From positions 372,001 to 436,000 of the forward strand of contig CALSFV010000238.1 of assembly GCA_943737045.1 (NCBI GenBank): 64,000 nt of DNA. The letters are read 5' to 3'. This DNA comes from Parapristionchus giblindavisi. Its lineage: Eukaryota; Nematoda; Chromadorea; Rhabditida; Diplogasteridae. Every line of letters begins with the position of its first letter. The first letter of the stretch is position 1. The translations under genes and the position numbers were made by a program. The notes beneath the pieces are model-generated. The model was not told the origin of the DNA. It worked only from the letters and a program-made list of their open reading frames with translations, and did not search any database. Shown in pieces: positions 35,701-47,921 of the stretch.

Positions 35701-36365
35701 AACTGAAAAGATATAATCTCTTGATCTGCAAGAAAATTTCGCACTCGATCACAAAAATTGAAATACCAACCACTCTGCGGACTCTATGGTCACAGTCTAT
35801 CTCGAACGAATTGTGAATAGACACAGTTGGTGATGTCATAATGATTTCTTCGATGAGACTAGAAAGAACAGAAATATTGTGTTCCTTTGGCGAACGAACC
35901 CATAATTTCGGTCTGAAATTGCTATATTACAGGGTTATTAATTATTATTAATTATTATTATTATTAGGGTTATTAGGGATTAATTATTGGCACACTGTAA
36001 AAAACGGAATATATTTTTAAAAAAACGAGTTCCGTTCAAATTTTTCTCTCCGCTCTGTCGCAGACAAAAAAAGCGAGAGAGCATTGCCAGTGCGGAGAGT
36101 TTCAAATTTTCTCGGGGTGTGAAGTTGATTCTCGTAGAAGTTTTTCAGGTTGAATAAAAATATATATTCAGTACTTTGTAATATGTGTCTAACTGATTTT
36201 GCTATACATACTTCCTGAAATCGTTTTCTTCGACGATAATGACATATGTTGGGAAGGACGAACTATCTGAGAAGGATCGAATTCTTGAATGGACAAGGGG
36301 TGTGTCGTTGTAGATACGAATGATATTTGCTAGAAGAAGATTATTCGGATCACTGCTCAGCGTAC
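32705..36365 (-). CDS. Glycine N-acyltransferase-like GNAT enzyme (X2)
   Basis: Same eight exons as the X3 gene on the minus strand, first recognised exon ending at 36,365 and stop complement at 32,705. The acyl-CoA loop exon reads PEHRGKGLAKIVEMNLAQ, one residue changed from X1 and X3. It is the most compact of the three, lacking the two fold-backs of X1 and the Transib-like and TA elements of X3. A deletion joins a MITE remnant to within a few bases of the RLRTLP exon donor (about 34,262). No frame break was seen. The initiating exon is not identified. Confidence 0.7.
34690..34785 (-). mobile_element. Retroposon-like insertion, (TTTA)n tail, private to X2
   Basis: Absent from X1 (19,027) and X3. 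TTATTTATTTATTTATTTCT at the left and a GGATAT / GGATTATAT duplication suggest target-primed insertion of a truncated retroposon within an intron of the enzyme gene. Confidence 0.5.
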
Positions 36366-36676
36366 CTGAAATTGTTAACTTTAGAAAAAAATAAGAAGAT
36401 AGGTGTTACTTATTTTATAAAATTTCTTTAATGCCTCGAATCGATAATTCTTGAACTACGAAAGTATATTTTTCGGGTCGAAAGGTGTCCTAACATCAAA
36501 TTTTTTTCCCTAAAGTTGGCTATGGAAATTATAAAAAACACCCCTTATAGTTAATCGATTCTCTCGCGAACTGCTTAAATGTTTCAATGTGTTACTCTGT
36601 GGGGGGGGGGGTTGAAAACAAGTGCATACGTAAGTGAACGAATCGCACATAGAAAAATCATGGGTTCATGTTCTAA

Positions 36677-36805
36677 TTAATCCAGCAATAAATCGATATT
36701 AATCGATTTCAAACCGTTATCTGTGACCGTGTTCAGAAGTTCCTCTCTTCCCTGAGAATCGAGCCACTCACGCACAGAGCCCATTTGTGATGACCTGTCA
36801 ATACT
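36677..36805 (-). CDS. Short possible exon, unknown (X2)
   Basis: Equivalent of 21,315-21,431; reads MGSVREWI and GREELLNTVTDNGLKSINID, then three more residues before the stop. Confidence 0.3.
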   Translation of the reverse strand, partial: SIDRSSQMGSVREWLDSQGREELLNTVTDNGLKSINIDLLLD

Positions 36806-38095
36806 CTGCAAATATTATCAGAATTGATTTTGAAATTATGATTTTGCAATTTCAAATTTAAAAAAAAACTGACTTTTTGTTGTGTGTAGCCTCGAGATAC
36901 CGAACGAAGCGCACCAGCGCTTTTCTTGAACAACATAATTCTGAAATTAAAAATAAAACTAATTAAAACTGAAAAATCTTTTTTTTTTAATTTTGAAACA
37001 TTTTTTTCCGATTCCACTCATGGATAAATTAGTATAAAATAGATAAATTACTTTGAAGTCGAAGAATAAAAATATGTAGATGTAAGTGTAGAATAATGAG
37101 AAGTGAACATTTCATCATTTGGCTTCCTCTTTTATGTATTTGTTCTCACTTTACGGCTATTTCATTGAAAAGTTATTCACGTAGCTAGACGCGAAGAGAC
37201 GAACAAGACGTTGTTAAAAGTATGTGTGACCAGTTTAAGAGTGAAAGCTTTGCACGAGGACGAAATGGGTGCACAAGCAATGACGGCTATGTCGAACCCA
37301 CACAGCGTTTCGAAAGCGGTCATGGCACGACAGAAAAAAAAGAGATTGTTATGCGAAAGCGCAAACCGTTAAAGCAACAGCGTTCAAATGATCTGACGTA
37401 GAACCGGCGAAATCATGATCTTCAGTTATACTCTCTACCCACTGAACTATCAAGGCTATTAACGTGATAAATATGTAATGCTAAAGGTGATAAACGCTTT
37501 TGCATCGTCACATTTGCCTTACACGCCTACGCCGTCACTTAGAGAAAAACTTTACATTTGGCTTACGCGGGCGTAAATTTTGAGTGTGCTGTGTCTCAAG
37601 TAGAAAACCCTGATGGTCCATGAAATTACGGTAAAATGTTACCGTAGTCAATCATTATTGATCGATGGTACGGTAGCTTCTTATCGTATCCCCATTGCGA
37701 TTCAGGGTTTTCCACTTGGGTTTTCCACCCAACGCACTTAAAAATTTGCGCCGACGCGCGCCAAATGTAACGTTTTTTAAGTGACGGCGTTGGCGTGTAA
37801 TTTTTAATTTAATTTAATTTATCATACATCAAAAAGATGCAACAACATTTGATAGAACAAGTAAATGAGAGCACTTGGGGAATGGCAACTGTAACGATGC
37901 ATTTGTAATTGAATAGTCCAAATCTGCGTGGAGTTAGCATGTACAATAACATTCAGCATGTGATTCTAGTTAGAAAATGATTGGCAAAAAAGTTTATTGC
38001 TATATTTTCCCTCAAGAGTTTAATTGTTCAAGGTCTTTATTCAAGCAATCGAATGGCTTTGAAATTGTGATGATAAAACACCACATATGAATGAA

Positions 38096-38270
38096 CTAGT
38101 TAAGAGTTGTATTGAAATGAGTGTTATTCTCGTCGATTACATATTCCGGCTTGACTTCGATTCCACTTTGTTCAATCAGTGGGAACTTCGTCATACCATA
38201 GTCGAGCCACTGCAACCATATTGCAATTATGGGGGCTAGAAGCTTACGCCTTTGAAACCTCCCAAAACAC
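38096..38270 (-). CDS. 3' end of unknown gene (X2)
   Basis: Equivalent of the X1 unit at 22,736: last exon 38,209-38,096 (MTKFPLIEQSGIEVKP to HFNTTLN, stop) and part of the penultimate exon after a short intron. Upstream lies the shared TTAA MITE (about 38,311-38,428). Confidence 0.4.
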
Positions 38271-38611
38271 TGCCATTGGCAAACAGATGCTCAGTAAGGA
38301 AAATATATTTAAAGGCACACTCAGAGAAAATTTGAAACTCTCCGCTCTGGCCACACTCTCTCACTTTCATTGTCTACGAGAGAGTATTGCAGGAGCGGAA
38401 AGTAAAATTATCTCGTGGTGTGCCTTTAAAAGGTGCGTGGGTTTTCTATGCATAGGATGATCTACGAGAGAAAAAGAATTTCCCTTGCATTGCCATATTG
38501 TCCTGTCAGCTAGTGATTTATCGTAAGTCACGTGTAGGGTAGATGAATCAACCACATATTCTGCTTACACCCCGAGATAATATTACTCTGCGCTCCTGCA
38601 ACACTCTCTCG

Positions 38612-38841
38612 AGCTCAAGGAAATAGTCACTTCCCTTGCACCGCGAACTAAGATGTACAAAAAGCTGCGCAAATGGGGAATTACGTACAACAAGAAGGTA
38701 ATTATTCAGATAAAGGAAAGAGCTTGTAATAATAATTTATTTATCTTTAACGATAAACACTGAGGTGAAAGAGAAAATAATATTATGACGAAGCGAGTGG
38801 GTTCAAGCGATGATTCAAGTGAGGACGATAGTAGACGATAA
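38612..38841 (+). pseudogene. Gene 1 last-exon fragment (Y2)
   Basis: Starts mid-exon at the X2 junction: ELKEIVTSLAPRTKMYKKLR then KWGITYNKK and on to the same TAA as in gene 1. No upstream exons, so it cannot be expressed as gene 1. It lacks the stop seen at 3,508 because the homology begins after that point. Confidence 0.6.
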
Positions 38842-39691
38842 CGGTACAAGAGTTAAATAAATCCGTACAATGGAAAGCTATCTCATTATTCAATAACAAT
38901 CTCATAAATACTGAAAACGAGGCAATTCAAGAAAACGACCGCATCTAATGATTGATCATAATTTACAAAGAACTAAAAAAACTCCTCGTTCAACAGTCTT
39001 GATAACGCTCACGTACCAAACACTTAACAAATTCTCCTATGTGAAAGCTTAACTGTTCGCAATTTCTCTTCATGAACTCTGCAAGTCTACTGCAGAGATG
39101 TAAATGTAATATCGGTGGGGTCTGAAGTTGGTTAAATTGAGCCCGAAAGGAAAGATAATACGAGGAAGGTTCATCAATTCCTCCAAATCACTCGTAAAGA
39201 TATCAAGCAATGCATAGTCTGATGGCAATTCACCTGAGATGGCGTCACTAAACCTGTCAATAAAGTGTTCTAAATGTGAATGTAAAACGTAATTTAGCTA
39301 GAATCCGTATTGGATACAGACTGGAGACTCCGCAATTTTAGTGGGGCCACTGATTTGGTTGACCAGAAAAGTAGACCCAAAAATTTGGCTACCTGACAAG
39401 TCCCACTTTTAAAGTTGAGCCAATAATTTGGTTCGAAATTTGGCCGTTATTTTAGCCCAAAATTTTAACCAAACTTTGGCTAAACTTTAGCTAAACTTTA
39501 GCCAAAGTTTGGCTAGAACTTGAGACTATCAATAGAATAACAGCCCCACTTCGAACCAAATTATTGGCTCAACTACCAAATTATTAGCCCAACTTTTTAG
39601 TCTTGTAGCCAAATTTTTGGCACCCAAAAATGTTCGACAAAATTATTGGCCCCACTAAAATTGCAAGGAGACAGATGTAAAGTAATGAATA

Positions 39692-39754
<63 letters not shown>

Positions 39755-39776
39755 TTATTACCTTGCCCAATTTCAG
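38842..39776. other. Y2 intergenic: fold-back and ATT repeat
   Basis: Contains the reverse copy of the short exon (39,094-39,249 -), the CTCC fold-back (39,329-39,671) and an (ATT)n run (39,694-39,754). The first exon and promoter of gene 2 should be here but were not identified. Confidence 0.5.
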
Positions 39777-42700
39777 CCATGGAGGCTAAGTGATGTATGG
39801 GATATCGTCAAGACAGGACTTCCCATAACCATGACAGTTGTGCCGCCCTTTATAGTATGTCCAACTGTGAAATGTACTTTGAATTTATGCGGAACTAGGT
39901 CGAATGAGAAAAAATGGATAATTACCGACTGGATAACCATTTGCATATGAGAGACGAGAGCTAATGAATAGACAAAGTATGCAAATAGTTATCATCCAGT
40001 CAATTATTATTCATCGATTTTCATTCGACCTAGTGCCATTTATGGCATTTGTAGTCAAACAAAAGCGAGCTTCGTGATATAATTACTGCAACAATAATTG
40101 TATCTATTCAATTTTCCAGACTGCCGGACTATCGCTTGTCAATAAAATCTTACAAAAAAGTAAACCGACCGGAGCTTTGGTAAGTTCTGCTCACAATTTT
40201 GCATCGAACATTTCTTTTCTTTAATAGAATACCACCAAACATGTAAAGTTGTCTGCACAGAGAGCAAACTTACCCAACTATGGGTAATCGATTTGCCAAC
40301 TTACACTATACACGATTTGCCCACATCGGGCAAATGCTAGCCCAAAAGCCATAGATTTACCTATAGGCAGGCTAACATTTGCCAGAATACGGGCAAATCG
40401 CTCGCCAACTAACGTCACTCGGGCAAATTTAATCTCTGTCTGTGCCTCTTGCAGTTTCAAAAATATACAGATTGTTTTTTACAATATAAGATACTATATT
40501 GTTCCTGTAGTAGCTATAGGTCGGATAAGAACCGGTGAATAAGAACCGATTGGATAATACCCATTTAATGAGAATGTGCATCTTTTAGTTATCCCCTCCC
40601 CATATTCTACTTCTATCACTGTCATCACTGTCCCCCCCATCACTCAAACCACTTTATTTCGGTATATGTTTAATCACCTGCTGTCACATCCTTTTGGGGT
40701 GTATCAAACAAATAAATAATTTTGCATATGAGAGACAAGCGCTCATGAATAGACAAAGTGCGGAAATGGTTATCATCAAGCCAGTTATTATTCATTGGTT
40801 CATGTTTCACAATATGACCATAATATCCGTAAATGAGTGGCATTTCAGAAGTTTGCCGAGAAAGCGGTGAGACTATATGATAGAGAATTCACTAAGGTAT
40901 TATTTCCTTATCGTGTTCGTGCTGTGAGTCATGGTAGTACTCTTTTTCAATATGTATTCTTATTTTTTAATGAAAACTTGTCACTATCTTTTTTCTTTTC
41001 TCCAAGTGTGTCATAAAATTTATTATTATTAAATTTATTACTATTATTTTATTATTTGGGGAAATAAAAAAATATTCTAGGTGCAAGCAGAGCGCGACAA
41101 GAGAGTGAAATTTATAATAGACCACTTCCAAAACCTCACTACTTTCTACATGGAATACAGTATGAACAAGACGGCGGTACTTGGTGATCTTAAAAATGGA
41201 GCAAAAGGTTAGTTTTCACTTAGAATATTTTTGTTGATACTCTGTACAAAAGATTTGGAAAATAAAAGCGAAAAGTAAATAAAAGCAGATAAAATTGCCC
41301 TTTTTTCTCGTCTTTTTTTCGTTACACATTAGGTACAGCATTGCGACTAAGTGTAGCTAGAGCATATAAACGAAAATGTTTCACTGATGGGAAATTCTAT
41401 TAAAGGGAGCGTAACCTCTCTCAATGGTCTCTTCGACGCGCAATGCTTTCTCGTTTTTAGAGAACAGAGAAATAGTGTGCACAATGAAGAGACCATTGAG
41501 AGAGGCAACGCTCCCTTTAAACTCTTAACTATTGACAAAGGCTGATTATTGGTAAATATTAGAGGTGACGAAACGAAACGGATAGCGGAATTTCGGTTGA
41601 GATAATTAGATTATCTCCCCCAGCCGAAACTCGAGATATGCTAATCACCTCCAGCCGGCTAGAGAGTGATTCTCGCCTATTCCGCTTCCATTCCGGTTCG
41701 TTCCGGCTCGTTCCGGCTCGTTCAAATGTGATTTTGAGGGCGTTTTTGCGGGGAAAACAACCAAATCGATCACAATATATAGTTTGCGTGCTTTTCAACC
41801 GTACTGCCCATCTTCACTTATTTTTCGATCGTTTCGGAGGTTTGTATTTTGATCTACCACACTCGTGGGAGGTCAAAATATTTTGTTCCGTTTGTACTAT
41901 TTTTGAAAAGGATGAATCAGCATGTTTATGTGGCGAAACAACGTAATAAATATAAACAAGACCATGCAAAATCATATCGATAACTTGAAAATATAACGTT
42001 GCTCTGAAATTTAAAAAGAAAAACAATAATCCAACAAAACTTCTAACAAATAGTATACTATATGTTACACATGAAATCAATATACAGTGTAGGCAACAAG
42101 TCTCCGGATAATTTTACATTTTTTAATAACTTTTGATCCAGGAAAGCAATCAAGCAGGTCTTTTGAGTCAATGCACAGAATTTATTAAGGAATGCAACCA
42201 TGATGTGTTGGTGATATGAAATAAGTTCATTATTGCGTAGTGATAGCGCAATCTAATTACACCTTTTTGAAAAATTTTATTTCTTTAGTCAAAAGTCCTG
42301 TTCTTCTGAAACATTTTGAAAGTGGAGAACACTGCCAGGGCTGCACAGTCAAACAATCCGGAATGGCTCCGACTTCGATTTCTAGCTGTAGCAGGGTTGC
42401 AACTTTGACCCCCAAACTTTATAACTCAGCTTCTAGATGTGCTAATGACCCGCTCTAGGTGCTAACATGATGCTAGTGGCGAGTAATGTTTATCCCATAG
42501 ATTACGGTAGTCATAGGTCGTCATTTGCCCTCAGGGCATAAAATAATTTTTGTTGGGAGGACCGATTTTGAGTCCCTACCGTTCAGAGGACAGGCCTTCT
42601 AAAATTATGGTTCCTGCGCAAGCAGTTTTGCAATGTATCATATATTTATTTCCATTATTTTGGTTTAGTTCCGATTCCTTTCAGACCTGCAGCAAAAGTT

Positions 42701-44401
42701 ATGTTGAGGTCTACTCGGTGCGCGCTCTTGTGCTTTCTCTCTCACTGCTCTCATCCCTGGGCCTCTATTGATGAAATCTCTAATTTGCAAAGCACCTATG
42801 CATGTTGGAAAAGAGATTTTTTCACAAAAGAGATGTTTTTTGTTGGAGATGTTTACACTATTGCTGAACTTCGATCTTTGACCTTTGGATTTTTATTTTT
42901 ACTCGCTGAAACAGAGTAGACCTCAGCAGAACTTTTGCTACGGCTCTGAAAGTAATCGGAACCAAATTAAAATAAGGGAAATAAATATATGATACATTGC
43001 AAAGCTGGTTGCGCAGGAACCATAATTTTAGAAGACCTGCCCTCTGAACGGTAGGGTCTCAAAATTAGCACACCCAACAAAAAATATTTCATGCCCTGAG
43101 GGCAAATGACGAGTTATGATTACCGTGATCTGGGGATAAACATTAATCGCCACTAGCATCATGTTAGCACTTAGAACGGGTCGTTAGCACATCTAGAAGC
43201 TGTTATAAAGTTTGGAGGTCAAAGTTGGAACCCTGCTACAGCTTGAAATCGGAATCGGAGCCATTCCGGATTGTGTGACTGTGCAGCCCTAGCGGGGTTC
43301 TACACCTTTCACAATGTTGTCACATCTTTATTGGATGTATGATAAATAAATAAATAAATAAATGTTTCAGAAGAAAAGGACTTTTGACTAAAGAAATAAA
43401 ATTTTTCAAAAATGTGTAATCAAATATCACAATAATGAACTAATGTATTTAATATGGCCAACATAACATGGTTGTATTCCTTGATAAATTCTGTACATTG
43501 ACTGAAAAGGTCAGTTTGATTGATTTAGAAAATTGGAAAAATTACATAAAATAATTTTTAAAATAATATAAATATTTTTAAAATTAATATATTATGAAAT
43601 ATCAAACAGCAGAGAATGCTGAAAAGGAATATCTCCATTTTCACAGCTGAGATATATCTTACCATTACTTTTATTTCGAGGTAATAGTCTTTGACCTATC
43701 TCTATTGACAACCAAAAAATTTTAACTTATTTTCAATTTTTTTTGTTGTAAAAGCGATAGCACCGGTGGTTCCAATCGCAAGCGGAACGAACCGGAACGA
43801 GCCGGAACAGACTCTCTCACTAGGTGAATTTGCATGAAGCCGAAACGAGAGTCAATGAGAGGTAGTTTCGCCCCGGTTTCGATAGGCTAATTGGCATTTG
43901 CCGAAACTAGACTCATTTCTTGCCCGTTTCGTGAGGCGTTCCGGTTTTCGACTCACCACCTCTAGTAAATATTCATTGTTTTCATAAATCATCGATGCCT
44001 GGCCAGAGGAAATTCGGCTCATGTACGAGAACATTGCGGAGAAGCTAATAAGAATGTAAGGTTTTTTTTCAGCAATTAAAAAAAACCTTTTTAAAACTTT
44101 TTTTTTAAATGCTAGGCCAATGAAAATTCAATAGTGATAGAAATAGTGTAAGCGAAATACAATAACTAGACCAATATGTGTAGACTCTACCTGCACATGC
44201 AGCATTGAAGATTATATGCAGACTTCATTCGTCATATGCATTTTGGCGCAATATTTTGGATACATTTGTGGTTGTTATCATCCTTTCTTCAGTGCGAATG
44301 ACCGTCTCGCTCAACGTACTATGGGTGCCCTAGAACAGGCTGACCTCGACGCGAGAAGTCGCCTGAATATAATGTTGAGACAACGATGGAAAGCCAATAA
44401 G
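39777..44401 (+). CDS. Gene 2: helical, possibly membrane-linked, unknown family (Y2)
   Basis: I do not recognise the family. Exons in consistent phase: 39,777-39,854 (DVWDIVKTGLPITMTVVPPF); 40,120-40,179 (SLVNKILQKSKP); 40,849-40,896 (KFAEKAVRLYDREFTK); 41,081-41,207 (DKRVKFIIDHFQNL, phase 1 end); 43,986-44,055 (AWPEEIRLMYENIAEKL); 44,204-44,401 (QTSFVICILAQYFGYICGC then LDARSRLNIMLRQRWK). The last holds a hydrophobic stretch of about 20 residues. Exon lengths and phases of the last four match gene 1 (16-codon exon, phase-1 exon, phase-2 exon of 22-23 codons, long last exon), so the two are paralogs. The fifth exon's acceptor has become TTTTCAT, so splicing may fail. A signal-peptide exon was not found and the 3' end may continue to the TAG near 44,491. 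Confidence 0.55.
41404..41516. mobile_element. TTAA MITE (AGGGAGCG family), Y2
   Basis: Mirror of 26,536-26,648, with TTAA on both sides. Confidence 0.75.
41560..43964 (+). mobile_element. hAT-like element, copy Y2
   Basis: Mirror of 24,088-26,492, flanked by GTAAATAT at 41,552-41,559 and 43,965-43,972. The frames inside (for example 41,638-41,946) are identical in all four copies but lack any domain and are not supported as genes. Confidence 0.8.
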
Positions 44402-44513
44402 GTAGCTTGCTCGCCTCATTCCATAATTTTATTTTTTCTTTCACCTCTCTGTTTATCGTTAAAGATAAATAAATTAATATTATTATGTTAGCTGTGAGAA
44501 GTTGGCAGCGTTA

Positions 44514-44721
44514 CTCTGGTATTTTGCCACTTAAAGTCTACTTAAACTACGTCACAGACTTTAAGTAGACTTTAAGTAAACTTTAAGTGAAAGAACATTT
44601 GACGAAATGCATTACAGTATACCACACCACTTTAAGTAGACTTACGTCTCACTTTAAGTTTACTTAAAGTATACTTAAAGTGGGAAAGTTTAAGTAGACT
44701 TTAAGTGGCAAAATACCAGAG
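44514..44721. mobile_element. CTC fold-back, CTTAAAGTAGA arms (Y2 side)
   Basis: Mirror of 23,320-23,538, flanked by TA. It is 11 bp shorter and carries private substitutions, marking where the arms stop being identical. Confidence 0.8.
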
Positions 44722-45152
44722 TAAAGGCACATCCCGAGATCATTAGAAACTCTCCGTTTTTTGCAGGAGCGCAGAGTAATATTATCTCGGGGTGTAAGCA
44801 GAATATGTGGTTGATTCATCTACCCTACACGTGACTTACGATAAATCACTAGCTGACAGGACAATATGGCAGTGCAAGGGAAATTCTTTTTCTCTCGTAG
44901 AACATCCTATGTATAGAAAATCCACGCACCTTTTAAAGGCACACCACGAGATAATTTTACTTTCCGCTCCTGCAACACTCTCTCGTAGATAATGAAAGTG
45001 AGAGAGTGTGGCCAGAGCGGAGAGTTTCATTTTTTCTCTGAGTGTACCTTTAAATATATTTTCCTTACTGAGCATCTGTTTGACAATGACAGTGTTTTGG
45101 GAGGTTTCAAAGGAGTAAGCTTCTAGAACCCATAATTACAATATGGTTGCAG

Positions 45153-45266
45153 TGGCTCGACTATGGTATGACGAAGTTCCCACTGATGGAACAAAGTGGA
45201 ATCGAAGTTAAGCCGGAATATGTAATCGACGAGAATAACACTCATTTCAATACAACTCTTAACTAG
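45153..45266 (+). CDS. 3' exon of unknown gene (X3)
   Basis: LDYGMTKFPLMEQSGIEVKP to HFNTTLN and stop, after the short intron with GTAAGC donor (about 45,115). A TTAA MITE (44,940-45,053) lies upstream, preceded by the open stretch SLADRTIW / GNSFSLVEHPMYRKS (44,850-44,935). The 5' structure is unresolved. Confidence 0.4.
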   Translation, partial: WLDYGMTKFPLMEQSGIEVKPEYVIDENNTHFNTTLN

Positions 45267-45407
45267 TTCATTCATATGTGATTTTACATAAACATTTCTA
45301 AGCCTTTCGACTGCTTAAATAAAGACCTTGCACGCTCTTGTGGGAAAATATAGCAATCAACTTTTTTCTCAATGATTTTCTTATTAGAATCACATGCTGA
45401 ATGTTAA

Positions 45408-45520
45408 AGGGAGCGTTACCTCTCTCAATGGTCTCTTCATCGCGCACACTATTTCTCTGTTCTCTCACAACCAGAGAGCGTAGGCTATTGAAGAGACCGT
45501 TGACTAAGGTTTCAGCCCCT
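45408..45520. mobile_element. 113-bp TTAA MITE, private to X3
   Basis: TTAA at 45,404-45,407 and 45,521-45,524. X1 has the empty site TGTATTTAACATTC (22,591 region). Ends AGGGAGCGTTACC and AAGGTTTCAGCCCCT. A direct demonstration of TTAA-specific insertion. Confidence 0.85.
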
Positions 45521-45999
45521 TTAAATACATGCTAACTCCGCGCGGATTTTGACCATTCCGTTGCAAACGCATCGTTACAGTTGCTTTTCCCCAAATGCTC
45601 TCATTTACTTTTCTAGCAAATGTCGTTGCATCTTTTTGATGTATGATAAATTAAATTAAAATTAAAATTACACGCCAACGCCGTCACTTAAAAAACGTAA
45701 CATTTGGCGCGCGTCGGCACAAATTTTTAAGTGCGTTGGGTGGAAAACCCAAGTGGAAAACCCTGAATCGCAATGGAGATACGATGAGAAGCTACCGTAC
45801 CATCGATCAATAATGCTTGACTACGGTAACATTTTACCGTAATTTCATGGACCATCAGGGTTTTCTACTTGAGACACAGCACACTCAAAAATTACGCCGA
45901 CGCGCGCGCAAGCCGCGCAATGTAAAGTTTTCTCTAAGTGACGGCGTAGGCGTGTGAGGCAAATGTGACGATGCAAAAGCGTTTATCACATTTAGCATT

Positions 46000-46630
46000 A
46001 CATATAAGAAGGGTAAAGATAAGCAGTTGTTGTAATATTGACTTGACACTTTTTCTGCCACATTAGACGACGTCAAATGTGGCAAATTTTCGTGCCATAT
46101 TTTACGTGTGAATTATTGGCATTTTTATAAAAATATTATCTCCAAATTTGAACAGTGAAAATATGGCAGAGAAGCCTAATTAGAAATGGCACAATAGACG
46201 AATGAAAATTTGGCAATTACAATCGTGGAGTAAGGTCGACAAATATTACGCAAGAAATAATGGCAGTTTTCTACATCTTCAAATGTGACAAATAATCGAG
46301 GAGGATAAATGGCATGCCAGAAAATCACTTGTAAAAAGTGGCAACAAATATTGGAAATATTTTTGCCAGAATTGCAAGTGTCATATATGTCAGCATCCGA
46401 CGTGGCACAAATGATCGGTGCAAAATTGGCATGATTTTTCTAGCCAGATTTGACACTGGCGAAATAGGCAAAAAGTTCATGCCGAATCTGACATAATATC
46501 ACGCCTGTCACGAGAGAATCGAGCTGAGAATGGGAAAAAAGCGAAAATGGTGAAATGAGTTAGAACCATTATTGGACATCTCTAGGAACCATGAACCATT
46601 ATTGAACCATTATTATTTAGAACCATTATT
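46000..46630. repeat. TGGCA-word element inside a local duplication (X3 only)
   Basis: About 500 bp filled with short degenerate TGGCAAATT / TGGCACAAT / TTGCCA words in both orientations. It is bracketed by two diverged copies of a 350-bp stretch (45,640-45,990 and 46,630-46,950; each with ACACGCCAACGC and TTTACCGTAATTTCATGG). X1 and X2 lack it. Confidence 0.55.
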
Positions 46631-46950
46631 GGACATTTTTGATGTATGATAAAGTAAATAAAAATAAAAATTACACGCCAACGCTGTCACAATTACGTAA
46701 ATTTGGCTTACGCGCGCGTCGGCGTAATTTTTTTAGCGCGTTGTTACCGAAGTGGAAAACCCTGAATCGCAATGGGGATACTATAAGAACCTACCGTGCC
46801 AATGATTGACTACCGCAACCTTTTACCGTAATTTCATGGACCATCAGGGTTTTCTACATGAGCGCGCGTAATCCAAATGTAAAGTTTTCTCTAAGTGACG
46901 GCGTAGGCGTGTAAGGCAAATGTGACGATGTAAAAGCGTTTATCACATTT

Positions 46951-47243
46951 AAAGAAGGAGACCCTTGAGTTGGCATGACTGACTCCCGCAACGATAAACA
47001 TGGGATTGAATGTTAATATTGTATGGAAATTAGCGTAAGTGACAATGGGAAAGTGAGAGAGTCAAGTATGCAAATCGGATAGGCACTATCTACTTGCCTG
47101 TAAAGTTGTACTTTCAATGCGCATAATAAAATTTCAAACATATCAGCACGCAATATGAAATATGTCGTTCGGTTCGTGTGATAAATCTCTATCACTCTAC
47201 CCGAACAGTCTTGTTACGAAAAAACTCGAGGGTCTCCATCTTT
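46951..47243. mobile_element. TTAA element (AGAAGGAGACCC ends), private to X3
   Basis: Starts after TTTAA with AGAAGGAGACCCTTGAG and ends CTCGAGGGTCTCCATCT before TTAA. Absent at the matching point of X1 (about 22,125) and X2. Same end type as 8,814-9,168. Confidence 0.6.
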
Positions 47244-47269
47244 AACGTTACATATTTATCACGTTGTTA

Positions 47270-47332
47270 GCCTTGATAGCTCAGTGGTGAGAGAGTATGA
47301 CTGAGGATCATGATTTCGCCGGTTCCACGTCG
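47270..47332 (+). tRNA. tRNA-like relic (X3 copy)
   Basis: GCCTTGATAGCTCAGTGG with a weak box B GGTTCCACGTC; diverged copy of 22,036-22,101. The CAT-type anticodon stem is partly lost here. Confidence 0.3.
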
Positions 47333-47921
47333 GATCATTTGAACGCTGTGATTTTAACCTTTTTCGCTCCCGCATAACAATCTCTTTTTTTCTGTTGCAC
47401 TGTGTGGGTTTGACGTAGCCGTCATTAGTTGTGCACCAAGTTCGAACGCGTGCAAAGCATTCACTCTTAAACTGGTCACACATACTTTTAACAACGTCTT
47501 CTTCGTCTCTCTTCATGTCTAGCTACGTGAATAACCTTTCAATGAAATAAAGTGAGAACAAATACATAAAAGAGAAAGCCAAATGATGAAATGTTCACTT
47601 CTCATTATTCTACACATACATTTATCTACATATTTTTATTCTTCGACTTCAAACTAATTTATCTATTTTATACTAATTTATCCATGAGTGGAATCGAAAA
47701 AAAAAATAAAATTGATTTTAAATTTAAAAAAAAATTCTGTTCACGACGTCGGTGAAAATTAGTTTTATTTTTAATTTCAGAATTATGTTGTTCAAGAAAA
47801 GCGCTGGTGCGCTTCGTTCGGTCTCTCGAGGCCACACACAACAAAAAGTCCGTTTTCTTTTTTTTAATTTAAAACTGAAAAAAATATAATTTCAAAATCA
47901 ATTCTGATAATATATTTGCAG

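Larger units (their letters stand above)
29395..38611 (+). repeat. Block X2, palindrome spacer, direct copy of X1
   Basis: Starts in the sequence equivalent to 12,330 (TTTGTTCCTAGAAT) and ends within the MITE equivalent to 23,255, where it abuts GAGCTCAAGG of gene 1's last exon. Left junction with Y1 is at T-rich microhomology near 29,389. Confidence 0.9.

Noticed and set aside
36733..37017. 94-codon minus-strand frame with a start-like basic segment
   Set aside because: Frame crosses an evident intron acceptor, and X1 and X3 do not preserve its length; only the short exon is listed.
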